From: Rhodococcus sp. Leaf247
GTDB lineage: Bacteria; Actinomycetota; Actinomycetes; Mycobacteriales; Mycobacteriaceae
Length of the DNA stretch: 64,000 bases
NCBI RefSeq assembly: GCF_001426185.1
Contig: NZ_LMRP01000001.1
Span: 908,765 to 972,764 of the forward strand
Direction: 5' to 3'
The notes beneath the pieces were generated by a model that was not told where the DNA came from, ran no database searches, and saw only the letters and a list, made by a program, of their open reading frames with translations. The position numbers and the translations under genes were made by a program. Shown piece after piece: positions 17,986 to 26,637 of this stretch. How positions within the stretch are numbered: position 1 is the stretch's first letter; the number at the start of each line of letters is the position of its first letter.

Positions 17986-17996
17986 CTGTCGAGCTC
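17971..17996. terminator. Perfect 26-bp palindrome carrying both convergent stop codons
   Basis: The sequence from GAGCTCGACAG through the central CTAG to CTGTCGAGCTC is its own reverse complement over 26 bp. The centre holds two overlapping TAG stops, one per strand, and the arms encode Glu-Leu-Asp-Ser as the last four residues of both DUF2771 and the cold-shock protein. With no loop it would form a cruciform or RNA hairpin with a few unpaired central bases, and probably terminates transcription from both sides. Confidence 0.75.
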
Positions 17997-18404
17997 CCGA
18001 GCGACCGCGCGGACCACTTCGGAGATCTTCTGCGCGGTCTTGCGATCCGGGTAACGGCCCTTGCGGAGGTCGGGCTGAACCGTGGCCTCGAGGAGCGTGA
18101 TCATGTCCTCGACCATCCCGTGCAGCTCGTCCGGCGTGTGCTTGCGCGCAGCGGGTTCCTTGCGGGCGGCAGTGTTCTGACGGACGGACGGCGCCGGTTC
18201 GAGCACCGTCAGACTCAGCGCCTGGGGGCCCCGGCGACCGGCGGCCATGCCGAACTCGACGCGCTGGCCCGCCTTCAAGCCCTCGACACCCTGAGGGAGC
18301 GCGGACGAGCGCACGTACACGTCCTCGCCCTCGTCCTGCGACAGGAAGCCGAAACCCTTGTCGACGTCGTACCACTTCACCTTGCCGGTCGGCACCGCAC
18401 TCAC
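17982..18404 (-). CDS. Cold-shock-domain protein with C-terminal extension
   Basis: 140 residues: an OB-fold cold-shock domain at residues ~4-65 with RNP-1 KGFGFLSQ and a divergent RNP-2 (DVYVRSSAL), then a helical lysine/arginine-rich tail absent from the 67-residue CspA type. It corresponds to the longer CspB form found beside yccF in mycobacteria. Binds single-stranded RNA or DNA. GTG at 18404 (GTG at 18395 also possible). Divergent from the small membrane protein gene. Confidence 0.9.
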   Translation of the reverse strand: MSAVPTGKVKWYDVDKGFGFLSQDEGEDVYVRSSALPQGVEGLKAGQRVEFGMAAGRRGPQALSLTVLEPAPSVRQNTAARKEPAARKHTPDELHGMVEDMITLLEATVQPDLRKGRYPDRKTAQKISEVVRAVARELDS

Positions 18405-18568
18405 CCGTTCAATCCGTTGGTCGTCTCACACGAATAATCGCGCCCGGGTCGCCGACTGCACTGCTCGGTCGGCTTCTGGACGCGACAACTCGAAATGCTA
18501 CTCCGCACCGGAACGTGCGGGCACCGGAGTTTCTCGGCGCCGACGCCGGTCCGACTAAACTGGCCACC

Positions 18569-18787
18569 GTGACCGACTCCTCGCGCACCTCCATGCCGCC
18601 TCTGCTCGCTGCTGCGTTGATCAGCTTCGGCCTCGGTCTGCTCGCGATCGTCGTCATGTTCCTGGTGCTGCTCCTGTCGGACACGCCCCCCGGCCTGTGG
18701 CTCTACCTCTCGGCGATGCTGTGCCCGTTCGGATTCCTGCTGGGCCTCGTCCACGCCTTGCGGAGCGGTCGACGCGTCCGGCGCTGA
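18569..18787 (+). CDS. Small two-helix membrane protein
   Basis: 72 residues from the GTG at 18569: a short polar start, two strongly hydrophobic helices separated by SDTPPGLW, and a basic RSGRRVRR tail predicted to stay in the cytoplasm. The start is set by TAAACT (18556-18561) 7 nt upstream, a clean leaderless -10. Small conserved membrane proteins sit at this place in relatives, between cspB and yccF. Function unknown. Confidence 0.75.
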   Translation: MTDSSRTSMPPLLAAALISFGLGLLAIVVMFLVLLLSDTPPGLWLYLSAMLCPFGFLLGLVHALRSGRRVRR

Positions 18788-18815
18788 CCGCGGGCGAACC
18801 GGGCATACTGGTCAC

Positions 18816-19229
18816 ATGCGACTGCTGCTGAACATCATCTGGTTCGTTTTCGGCGGCCTGTGGCTGGCGCTGGGGTACTTCCTCGCCGGGATCGTGTGCT
18901 GCATCCTGATCGTCACCATCCCGTTCGGGATCGCAGCCTTCCGGATCGGCGTCTACGCGCTGTGGCCCTTCGGCCGGACCGTCGTCGACAAACCCACGGC
19001 CGGCCTCGGTTCGATGATCGGCAACGTCGTCTGGATCATCGTGGCGGGCATCTGGCTCGCGATCGGGCACGTCCTCACCGCGATCGCCATGGCGATCACC
19101 ATCGTCGGGATCCCCCTGGCCCTGGCGAACCTGAAGATGATTCCGGTGTCGCTGATGCCGCTGGGCAAGGACATCGTCGATTCGGACGCGGTGGGCGTCG
19201 TCGGAGCGCCCGCACCGATGCGGTACTGA
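18816..19229 (+). CDS. YccF-domain inner-membrane protein
   Basis: 137 residues made of two YccF repeats, each a pair of membrane helices: NIIWFVFGGLWLALGYF with TIPFGIAAFRIG, then NVVWIIVAGIWLAIGHV with TIVGIPLALANLKM. YccF proteins have no firmly known role. CATACT (18804-18809) lies 6 nt before the ATG. Lies 28 bp after the small membrane protein gene; the two may be co-transcribed. Confidence 0.9.
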   Translation: MRLLLNIIWFVFGGLWLALGYFLAGIVCCILIVTIPFGIAAFRIGVYALWPFGRTVVDKPTAGLGSMIGNVVWIIVAGIWLAIGHVLTAIAMAITIVGIPLALANLKMIPVSLMPLGKDIVDSDAVGVVGAPAPMRY

Positions 19230-19320
19230 CCACCTCGAAAACCCACCAACCGTAACGAGCGGTCGCGTTTCGGCGTGCCCTGACCGGCTGTCGGCTCCCT
19301 TTCGGTCTACGATCCTGTGC

Positions 19321-20607
19321 GTGATACTGAGGAAATCCGACGACCGCACCTTCGGATCACATAGGATCTTCGTCGCGCTCACGGTCCTCGGCGCCGCGAT
19401 CGCGGTGTTCGCGCACGACCGGCTGATCCCGTTCGACGTCCCGAAGTTCGGCCTCTTCCAGTTCGGAATCGACGCGCTCGTCTACCGCGCGGGCGGCGCC
19501 ACGGTGCTGGGCCCCGAACCGCTGTACGCAGGGAATCTCGTCGGCGAGCTGCCCTTCACCTATCCCCCGTTCGCAGCTCTCGTGTTCGCCCCCCTCGGGG
19601 TGATGTCCACCACGACGACGCACCTGCTGTTCTGGCTGGGCAACATCGTCCTGCTCTACTTCATCGTCCGGTCCTGCTGGCTGTTCCTCGGCTTTCGCGA
19701 CGACCGCAGCCTGCGCATCGTCTGCCTCTCGTTGTCGGTGATCTTCACCTGGCTCGAGCCGATCCGTATGACGATCTGGCTCGGCCAGATCAATCTGGTG
19801 CTGCTGGCCCTCGTGCTGTGGGATCTGACCCGCCCCGAGGGAAGCAGGCTCCGCGGCATCGGAGTCGGCATCGCCACCGGAATCAAGATGACTCCGGGCC
19901 TGTTCCTGATCCATCTCGCGTTGACGCGGCAGTGGAAGGCCCTCCTGATCGGAGCAGTCACCGCCGCCGTGAGCGTCGTCCTGGGATTCGTCGTGCTCTT
20001 TTCCGACGCGGTCACGTACTGGTTCGGAGCCATCTCCGACTCGTCCCGGATCGGCGACATCGGCTCGGGCGCGAACCAGTCTCTGCGCGCCTCGATCCCC
20101 CGGTGGTTCGGCCTCGACGAAGCGCCGGTCCTGCTGTGGGTCGTGATCGCCGGCGCTGTCGGTGTGGCAGGCCTGCTCGTCGCGGCGGCTGCGCACCGCA
20201 AGGGACTTCCGCTGCTCGGACTGATCGTCTGCGGGCTGACGGCACCTCTGGTGTCCCCGTTCTCGTGGGGGCATCACTGGGTGTGGCTCCTGCCGCTGCT
20301 GATCGTGTGCATGGACGTCGCTCTCCGGGCGAGCAATCCCGTCGCCTGGTTGCTGCCGTTGCTGGCCAGCCTTCCCCAGATCGCGTGGTTCTGGGTGGCA
20401 CCCGACAACGTCTACGCCATCGGCACGTTCATGCTCCCGCCGTCCAACCGACTCGAGGCCGTCGCACTTCAGACGGTGTATCCGACCACCGGCGTCGTGG
20501 TGATCGTGGTGGTGGCCGTGATCCTGCGCACATGTGACTTCCGCCACATAACGAAGCGGTCACGAACGGGTGACGACGCGGTAGTCAACACGTCCTCCCC
20601 GTCCTAG
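19321..20607 (+). CDS. GT87-family mannosyltransferase (DUF2029, GT-C fold)
   Basis: 428 residues with ~10 membrane helices. GT87 polyprenol-phosphomannose-dependent alpha-(1->2)-mannosyltransferases add branches to lipomannan or lipoarabinomannan, or act on related cell-envelope glycans in mycolate actinobacteria. Visible features: FGIDALVYRAGG (acidic first-loop motif with the catalytic Asp), LPFTYPPFAALVFAP, GIATGIKMTPGLF and VSPFSWGHHWVW. GTG start with TACGAT (19308-19313) 7 nt before it (leaderless). Which glycan is modified cannot be told from this sequence. Confidence 0.88.
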   Translation: MILRKSDDRTFGSHRIFVALTVLGAAIAVFAHDRLIPFDVPKFGLFQFGIDALVYRAGGATVLGPEPLYAGNLVGELPFTYPPFAALVFAPLGVMSTTTTHLLFWLGNIVLLYFIVRSCWLFLGFRDDRSLRIVCLSLSVIFTWLEPIRMTIWLGQINLVLLALVLWDLTRPEGSRLRGIGVGIATGIKMTPGLFLIHLALTRQWKALLIGAVTAAVSVVLGFVVLFSDAVTYWFGAISDSSRIGDIGSGANQSLRASIPRWFGLDEAPVLLWVVIAGAVGVAGLLVAAAAHRKGLPLLGLIVCGLTAPLVSPFSWGHHWVWLLPLLIVCMDVALRASNPVAWLLPLLASLPQIAWFWVAPDNVYAIGTFMLPPSNRLEAVALQTVYPTTGVVVIVVVAVILRTCDFRHITKRSRTGDDAVVNTSSPS

Positions 20608-20739
20608 CTGCGGATACCCGTTGCGACACGTCACAACGGCGATGCGACGCGTACACCAGGCGAAGTTATCGAACAGTGACATCTGTGCCCGATTCGTAAT
20701 AGTGTCCCCTTCGGCCGGAAGTTCGGCCGACGTTCGGCC

Positions 20740-20966
20740 CGCCGCGCCAAACCTCGTCCCGCGGGTACCGGACATCCCTCACAGACATGATCAGGGACGA
20801 GGGCGGGGGACCCACACGTCCTTCGTAGATATCCGGCCGGCTCTCGCGGCGCCCCACCGGGCCCCGAGCAGTCGACCTAGGGGTGAAGCCTCTCCGCTCC
20901 AGCCAGGAGCGCACCGAGGCCGGGCTACCTCTCAGCCCGAATCCGACAGCTGACCTCGCAGGCGCG
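20740..20966 (+). ncRNA. c-di-AMP riboswitch (ydaO-yuaA type)
   Basis: The 381-bp gap before rpf contains the conserved ydaO-yuaA blocks in order: GGGCGGGGGACCCAC (20800-20814), CCTAGGGGTGAAGCC (20876-20890), and near the 3' end GCCCGAATCCGACAGCTGACC followed by TCGCAGGCG (to ~20964). These form the two c-di-AMP pockets in the known fold. Outer boundaries are approximate. In actinobacteria this class is typically found before rpf and NlpC/P60 cell-wall hydrolase genes, and c-di-AMP binding turns expression off. The rpf ATG follows about 25 nt after the element. Confidence 0.85.
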
Positions 20967-20988
20967 TGTGGAGAGGATTTCTACCCTT

Positions 20989-21576
20989 ATGAGCGGACGT
21001 CATCGCAAGCCGAGCACCACGGGCAAGACCGTCGCCAAGGTCGCCGTCACCGGCGCACTGGTCGGCACCGCAGGTCTCGCATTCAGCGGCACGGCCAACG
21101 CAGCCCCCGATTCCGACTGGGACCGTCTCTCGCAGTGCGAGGCCGGCGGCAACTGGGGCATCAACACCGGCAACGGGTTCCAGGGCGGACTGCAGTTCTC
21201 CCCGAGCACGTGGACCAGCCACGGCGGCGGCGAGTACGCGGCCACCGCGAACCAGGCCAGCCGCGAAGAGCAGATCGTCGTCGCCGAGCGCGTGCTCGAG
21301 TCGCAGGGTTGGGGCGCATGGCCGTCCTGCTCCTCGCAGCTCGGACTGAGCAGCGGCCCGACGCAGCGCGACGCACCGGCGACCACGGCGCCCACCGCAC
21401 CGGCACTCCCCGATCTGACGAGCATCCCGTCGACCGAGCAGGCCGTACAGGGACTGACCCAGGTCGTCCAGAACTTCACCAACGACCCGGCGATCCTCGG
21501 ATTCGTCCAGGCCGCAGCCGGAGACCCCCAGATCGCGAGCTTCATCGCCGCGAACCAGGATCTCCTGCCTCGCTGA
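20989..21576 (+). CDS. rpfA: Resuscitation-promoting factor (Rpf) transglycosylase
   Basis: 195 residues. A twin-basic start and hydrophobic segment end in an Ala-rich cleavage site (ANA-A, ~38-39), so it is secreted. The Rpf domain follows directly: DSDWDRLSQCEAGGNW with catalytic Glu51, GGLQFSPSTW, and EQIVVAERVLESQGWGAWPSC, whose two cysteines should form the family disulfide. It cleaves peptidoglycan to restart growth of dormant cells. The tail (115-195) is Pro/Thr-rich, then helical. ATG 20989 has GGAGAGGA upstream; an earlier ATG (20968) falls in the riboswitch region. Ends in a strong terminator. Confidence 0.93.
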   Translation: MSGRHRKPSTTGKTVAKVAVTGALVGTAGLAFSGTANAAPDSDWDRLSQCEAGGNWGINTGNGFQGGLQFSPSTWTSHGGGEYAATANQASREEQIVVAERVLESQGWGAWPSCSSQLGLSSGPTQRDAPATTAPTAPALPDLTSIPSTEQAVQGLTQVVQNFTNDPAILGFVQAAAGDPQIASFIAANQDLLPR

Positions 21577-21589
21577 CGCTCCACTCGTA

Positions 21590-21627
21590 CGAGAAGGGCC
21601 CCACCGCATGCGGTGGGGCCCTTCTCG
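21590..21627. terminator. Strong terminator after rpf
   Basis: Perfect 38-bp palindrome, with arms beginning CGAGAAGGGCCCCACCGC, 13 bp beyond the rpf stop and 9 bp before the end of the convergent small gene. Serves both strands. Confidence 0.85.
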
Positions 21628-21636
21628 TCGTCCGGG

Positions 21637-21828
21637 TCAGCGGTTGATGACCGTATGCGGATGTGCGTACGGAAGTGACTCGGCCGGCAACGGAAACTCG
21701 GTCTCCTCGCCGTACGGCGACAGACTGCCGGCGCGAGCGGACGCCAGTTCCGTCACGGGATGGTCGTCGTCGTCAGCACTGTGAGGCCAGCCCGGATCGA
21801 CGTATCGCTTCTTCTCTTTGTTCGCCAT
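21637..21828 (-). CDS. Small hydrophilic protein, 63 residues
   Basis: 63 residues, acidic and proline-rich, starting [16 protein letters not shown] with a DDDD run in the middle. G/C-rich third positions and its placement between the rpf terminator and the divergent helicase-associated gene support a real gene. I do not recognise a named family. The ATG at 21828 has a purine-rich stretch (GAAATGAAG) upstream. Confidence 0.6.
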   Translation of the reverse strand: MANKEKKRYVDPGWPHSADDDDHPVTELASARAGSLSPYGEETEFPLPAESLPYAHPHTVINR

Positions 21829-21910
21829 GCTTCATTTCACCATTACGAAGGGCACGTCTGCCAGTCCTGGTCTGCAGTCGCCGCCACCGAAGTCTCTAGG
21901 CTTGACGGCG

Positions 21911-24196
21911 ATGACCGACAACGAGGGCGATCGGGCGGACTCACTCACCGAGTGGCTGTCCTCCCGAAGCGACGACGAACTGGCCGAACTGCTGCGTCTG
22001 CGGCCGGACCTGACCATCCCGCCGCCTCCCACCCTCGACGTGCTCGCCGGCAGATCCCACCAGCGGGCGTCGGTGCTGCGTGCCGCGGAGGACCTGGACA
22101 CTCTGTGCCTCACGGTCCTCGAACTGCTCGCTCACGAAGGCGGCGACACGGACCCGGTACCGCGGAGCCGCCTCGACGAGCTGGTGGACAAGCGCGCGAC
22201 GAAGAAGGCCGTCGACGCGGCACTGGCCCTGCTGCGCACCCGCGCCCTGATCCGGGGAACGACGTCGCTGACGATGGTGGCCGCGGCGCGGGACGCGGTC
22301 CCCTGGCGCGTCGGCAGATTCCTCGACGCCGATTCCGGGTTGACCGCCGAGGTGGTGGCCGACAAGCTCGCGGCCGTCGACGACCGCAGTCGTGACCTGT
22401 TGACCACGCTGACGCGCTCGTCGTCGATAGGACGCACACGCGACGCGGCGCCGGGCACCCCGGCGGACCGGCCGGTGCAGCAACTGTTGGCCTCCGGGCT
22501 CCTGACCTGGCTGGACGACAACACCGTCGAACTTCCGCCGCAGGTGTCCCAGACGCTGCGCGGCGAGCCCGTGACCGACCCGCTCGCGCTCACGCCTCCG
22601 ACTCCGTCGACCCAGCAGGTCAAGGTCGCCGACGTCGACGCCGCCGCGGCCGGCGAAGCACTCGAGCTGCTGCGGCAGAGCGAGAACATCCTCGCCGCGC
22701 TCGGCCGGACACCTGCCCCCGCGCTCAAGGCGGGCGGACTGGGTGTGCGGGAGATCCGGCGCATCGGGAAGTCGACCGACCTCGACGAGGCGCGGGTCGG
22801 TCTGCTGCTGGAGTTGCTGTCCGCTGCCGGACTCGTCGCCGTCGGCCTGCCGGACTCGGGCCCCGCCGGCGACATCGACGACCTCTGGGCCCCCACACCG
22901 ACAGCCGACGCATGGCTCACGGCCGGCCCGGACCGCCGCTGGGCTGCGCTGGCGGGCGGATGGCTGGACCTCGCGCGCGTGCCGTGGCTCATCGGGATGC
23001 GGGACTCGAACGACAAGCCGATCGCGGCGCTGTCCGACGAGGCGAGGTCCGCAGCCGCCCCCCGCGACCGACGCGTCGTGCTGTCGGTGCTCGCGGACCT
23101 CCCGTCCGGTCGCGCAGCCGCCACCGAGGACGTGGTCCGTATCGCCACGTGGCGACGGCCTCGCCTGGCCGGTCGACTCGGTGTCGGCCCGGTCTCGCGC
23201 TATCTCGCCGAGGCGACGACGCTCGGCATCGTCGGACGCGGTGCGCTGTCGACTCCCGGCCGGGCCCTGCTGTCGGATCCGGACACGGCGGCAGCCGCGA
23301 TGAACCGGGTCCTCCCGGACCCCATCGACTACGTCCTGGTCCAGGCGGACCTGACCGTGGTGGCTCCCGGCCCGCTGACTCCCGAACTGGCCCAGCGGAT
23401 GGCCGCGGTGGCGGACATCGAATCGGCAGGTGCCGCGACGATGTACCGCGTCGACGAGAAGACCCTCCGCCGCGCGCTCGACGGCGGATCCACCGCGGCG
23501 GAGATCCACTCGCTGTTCGGCGTGCACTCGCGCACTCCGGTCCCCCAGGCGCTGACCTACCTCATCGACGACGTCGCGCGTCGTCACGGCCGGCTGCGGG
23601 CCGGTGTCGCGTCCTCCTTCGTGCGGTGCGAGGACCCGGCCCTGCTCGCCGAGGTCCTCTCCTCCCCCGCGGCCGAGGCTCTGGCGTTGCGCGCACTCGC
23701 CCCGACGGTCGCGGTGTCGCAGGCCCCGCTGGCCGACGTTCTCGCCGGATTGCGTACCGCCGGGTTCGCGCCGGCCGGCGAGGATTCGTCCGGCACCATC
23801 GTCGACGTGCGCGAGCGCGGCGCCAGGGTGGTCCCGCGGCGGGGTCGGTCGCCGTACCGGACGCCCGCCGTGCCGACAGACGAGCAGTTGGGCCGCCTGG
23901 TGTCGGAGATGCGTGCGGGAACGAAGGCCGGGGACGTCCGGCGCTCGGAACGCGAACGGGTGCGCTCGGACGGCACCCGCGCGTCCGGAGCCGCCACGAT
24001 CGCTCTGCTGCAACGTGCCGCGGTCTCCCGGTCCCCGATCAGCATCGGATACGTCGATGCCGCGGGAGTGTCGAGCAATCGCGTCGTGGAACCGGTCGGC
24101 GTGGGCGGCGGCCAACTGGACGCGTGGGACGCCGATGCCGGTGTCATGCGTCACTTCACCCTGCACCGCATCACGTCGGTTGCTCTGCTGGGGTGA
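21911..24196 (+). CDS. Helicase-associated protein (XPB/Ssl2-like C-terminal domain, WYL-like tail)
   Basis: 761 residues, homologous to M. tuberculosis Rv0862c, which precedes the XPB helicase gene there as here. The N-terminal half is built from winged-helix-like repeats (SLTEWLSSRSDDELAELLRLRPDL at the start). The central part (from about DPIDYVLVQADLTVVAPG to LTYLIDDVARRHGRLRAG) is the helicase XPB/Ssl2 N-terminal-like domain. The last ~65 residues resemble a WYL ligand-sensing fold (RSPISIGYVDAAG, VVEPVGV). No ATPase motifs, so it is a partner rather than a helicase. TAGGCT (21897-21902) lies 8 nt before the ATG. Confidence 0.85.
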   Translation: MTDNEGDRADSLTEWLSSRSDDELAELLRLRPDLTIPPPPTLDVLAGRSHQRASVLRAAEDLDTLCLTVLELLAHEGGDTDPVPRSRLDELVDKRATKKAVDAALALLRTRALIRGTTSLTMVAAARDAVPWRVGRFLDADSGLTAEVVADKLAAVDDRSRDLLTTLTRSSSIGRTRDAAPGTPADRPVQQLLASGLLTWLDDNTVELPPQVSQTLRGEPVTDPLALTPPTPSTQQVKVADVDAAAAGEALELLRQSENILAALGRTPAPALKAGGLGVREIRRIGKSTDLDEARVGLLLELLSAAGLVAVGLPDSGPAGDIDDLWAPTPTADAWLTAGPDRRWAALAGGWLDLARVPWLIGMRDSNDKPIAALSDEARSAAAPRDRRVVLSVLADLPSGRAAATEDVVRIATWRRPRLAGRLGVGPVSRYLAEATTLGIVGRGALSTPGRALLSDPDTAAAAMNRVLPDPIDYVLVQADLTVVAPGPLTPELAQRMAAVADIESAGAATMYRVDEKTLRRALDGGSTAAEIHSLFGVHSRTPVPQALTYLIDDVARRHGRLRAGVASSFVRCEDPALLAEVLSSPAAEALALRALAPTVAVSQAPLADVLAGLRTAGFAPAGEDSSGTIVDVRERGARVVPRRGRSPYRTPAVPTDEQLGRLVSEMRAGTKAGDVRRSERERVRSDGTRASGAATIALLQRAAVSRSPISIGYVDAAGVSSNRVVEPVGVGGGQLDAWDADAGVMRHFTLHRITSVALLG

Positions 24197-24274
24197 GGCC
24201 CTGTCGTACGCAGAGGGCACAATGGACTGGTTGCGCCCCGGACTCGTCCACACGGGGTGCGTGAGGAGACACCC

Positions 24275-25930
24275 GTGACCGACGGACCGTTGATCGTCCA
24301 GTCCGACAAGACCCTGCTGCTCGAGGTCGACCACGACCTCGCGTCGCAGGCCCGCGCGGCCATCGCTCCGTTCGCCGAACTCGAGCGCGCGCCCGAACAC
24401 GTCCACACCTACCGCATCACCCCGCTGGCCCTGTGGAACGCACGCGCCGCCGGTCACGACGCGGAGCAGGTCGTCGACGCGTTGGTCACCTTCTCCCGGT
24501 ACGCGGTACCGCAGCCGTTGCTCGTCGACATCGTCGACACGATGGCCCGCTACGGCCGGTTGCAGCTGGTGAAGTCGCCGGTGCACGGCCTGTCGCTCGT
24601 CAGCCTCGACCGCGCCGTGCTGACCGAGATCATGCGCCACAAGAAGATCGCGCCCATGCTCGGCGCACAGGTCGACGACGACACGGTGCTGGTGCACCCC
24701 AGCGAGCGCGGCCGCCTCAAGCAGATGCTGCTCAAGGTCGGCTGGCCCGCCGAGGACCTCGCCGGGTACGTCGACGGTGAGGCCCACCCCATCGATCTCG
24801 ACTTCTCGGGTGGCCACTGGGAGCTGCGCGACTACCAGCAGATGGCCACGGATTCGTTCTGGGCCGGTGGTTCCGGCGTGGTGGTCCTCCCCTGTGGTGC
24901 GGGCAAGACGATGGTCGGGGCGGCCGCGATGGCCAAGGCCGGCGCGACCACGCTGATCCTGGTCACCAACACGGTCGCCGGCCGTCAGTGGAAGCGTGAA
25001 CTGATCGCCCGCACGACGCTCACCGAGGAAGAGATCGGTGAGTACTCGGGTGAGCGCAAGGAAATCCGTCCGGTCACCATCGCGACGTACCAGGTGATCA
25101 CCCGGCGCACCAAGGGTGAGTACAAGCATCTCGAGCTCTTCGACTCGCGCGACTGGGGGTTGGTGATCTACGACGAGGTGCACCTGCTCCCCGCGCCGGT
25201 GTTCCGCATGACGGCCGACCTGCAGTCCCGTCGCCGCCTCGGGCTCACCGCGACCCTGGTCCGCGAAGACGGCCGGGAAGGTGACGTGTTCTCCCTCATC
25301 GGCCCCAAGCGGTACGACGCGCCGTGGAAGGACATCGAGGCGCAAGGGTGGATCGCCCCGGCGGAGTGCATCGAGGTCCGGGTGACGCTGACGGACGCCG
25401 AGAGGATGTCCTACGCCGTCGCCGAACCAGAGGAGCGCTACAAGCTCTGCTCCACCGCCCACACCAAGATCGCAGTCGTGAAGTCGATCCTGTCCAAGCA
25501 CCAGGATTCGCCGACGCTGGTCATCGGTGCGTACCTCGACCAGCTCGACGAGTTGGGTGCCGCTCTCGACGCCCCGGTGATCCAGGGATCGACCAAGAAC
25601 AAGGAGCGCGAGTTGTTGTTCGACGCGTTCCGACGCGGCGAGATCAAGACGCTGGTGGTGAGCAAGGTGGCCAACTTCTCCATCGACCTCCCCGAAGCCT
25701 CCGTCGCCGTCCAGGTGTCGGGAACGTTCGGCTCCCGCCAGGAGGAGGCCCAGCGCCTCGGCCGGCTGCTCCGCCCGAAACACGATGGTGGACAGGCGCA
25801 TTTCTACTCGGTCGTCTCCCGGGACACCCTGGACGCGGAGTACGCGGCGCATCGCCAGCGGTTCCTCGCCGAGCAGGGCTATGCCTACCGCATCACCGAT
25901 GCCGACGACCTGCTGGGACCGGCGATCTGA
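24275..25930 (+). CDS. xpb: XPB/ERCC3-type DNA helicase
   Basis: 551-residue superfamily-2 3'->5' helicase of the archaeal/bacterial XPB family, presumed to act in DNA repair. Motif I is PCGAGKT (K211), motif II DEVH (D300-H303), motif III LGLTATLV, immediately followed by the XPB-specific RED loop (R330-E331-D332). Motifs V-VI are SKVANFSIDLPEA and QEEAQRLGRLLRPK. The N-terminal 170 residues are the damage-recognition-like domain. GTG at 24275 with GAGGAG six bases upstream; the ATG-less extension to 24257 is not supported. Lies 78 bp after its partner gene, probably one operon. Confidence 0.94.
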   Translation: MTDGPLIVQSDKTLLLEVDHDLASQARAAIAPFAELERAPEHVHTYRITPLALWNARAAGHDAEQVVDALVTFSRYAVPQPLLVDIVDTMARYGRLQLVKSPVHGLSLVSLDRAVLTEIMRHKKIAPMLGAQVDDDTVLVHPSERGRLKQMLLKVGWPAEDLAGYVDGEAHPIDLDFSGGHWELRDYQQMATDSFWAGGSGVVVLPCGAGKTMVGAAAMAKAGATTLILVTNTVAGRQWKRELIARTTLTEEEIGEYSGERKEIRPVTIATYQVITRRTKGEYKHLELFDSRDWGLVIYDEVHLLPAPVFRMTADLQSRRRLGLTATLVREDGREGDVFSLIGPKRYDAPWKDIEAQGWIAPAECIEVRVTLTDAERMSYAVAEPEERYKLCSTAHTKIAVVKSILSKHQDSPTLVIGAYLDQLDELGAALDAPVIQGSTKNKERELLFDAFRRGEIKTLVVSKVANFSIDLPEASVAVQVSGTFGSRQEEAQRLGRLLRPKHDGGQAHFYSVVSRDTLDAEYAAHRQRFLAEQGYAYRITDADDLLGPAI

Positions 25931-25931
25931 C

Positions 25932-26615
25932 ATGAGACGCTTCGAATTCCCGGTCGACCGCTCCCATGCGAAGTCGGTCAACGAAACGCTCGGAGACGTT
26001 CGGCGACTGCAGCTGTCGTCCGTCGTCTTCGCGATCGTCCTGGGAGCGGGGGCAGCCTGGCTCTTCGTTCTGCAGCACCCGTGGTCCTACATCCTCGGCG
26101 CCGTCCTCGCCGTCGCCGCCGTCATCTCGCTCTGGGTGTCGGTCTGGGCTCCGCGCAAGGTGGGGTCGATCGACGACCTTTATGCGAACAGTGCCCTGGT
26201 GCCGGCGATGGTGTCGGAGACACGTCCGCGCGGCGCCACCATTCTCGCGTTGATCGACGTGGCGAAGCCGGACACGGCCGTGCCGCACTACGCCCTCGTC
26301 GTGCGCAACGTCCGCGCCCTACCCGGGCACACGTTGACCGAAGGTGAACGCGTTCCGTCGGTCGCCGTCCTCACCGATCGCAGTACCAAGTCGATCTCCG
26401 AGACCTGGCAGATGGTCAGCCCCATGCCCATCGCGTGGGGCACCCGCGACCGCACGGTTCTGCGGACCGCGATAGAAGCCATCGACTCGGTGGAGTGGAA
26501 GTTGCTGCGCAAGAACCTGTCCCTGTCGGAGAAGGTGCGAACGGCGGAGAACAACCAGATTCTCATCGACCCGCACGATCTCCCCGAGGAACTGCTCCGT
26601 CCCGACCAGGGCTGA
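25932..26615 (+). CDS. DUF3239 membrane protein
   Basis: 227 residues. The ATG at 25932 overlaps nothing but follows the helicase stop by one base (TGACATG), indicating translational coupling. Two membrane helices at roughly 30-75 (VVFAIVLGAGAAWLFV, YILGAVLAVAAVISLWV) are followed by a soluble domain of ~150 residues with VGSIDDLYANSALVPAMV and PHYALVVRNVRALPGH, matching DUF3239. Function unknown; the link to XPB may be historical. Confidence 0.82.
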   Translation: MRRFEFPVDRSHAKSVNETLGDVRRLQLSSVVFAIVLGAGAAWLFVLQHPWSYILGAVLAVAAVISLWVSVWAPRKVGSIDDLYANSALVPAMVSETRPRGATILALIDVAKPDTAVPHYALVVRNVRALPGHTLTEGERVPSVAVLTDRSTKSISETWQMVSPMPIAWGTRDRTVLRTAIEAIDSVEWKLLRKNLSLSEKVRTAENNQILIDPHDLPEELLRPDQG

Positions 26616-26637
26616 CCCCGGCCGCTAGGCTTTGTCC

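Noticed and set aside
21941-25981. A 1346-codon open frame on the minus strand
   Set aside because: It lies opposite the helicase-associated and XPB genes, whose protein families are clear. The long frame comes from GC-rich codon bias; its product is Arg/Gly/His-rich with no domain.
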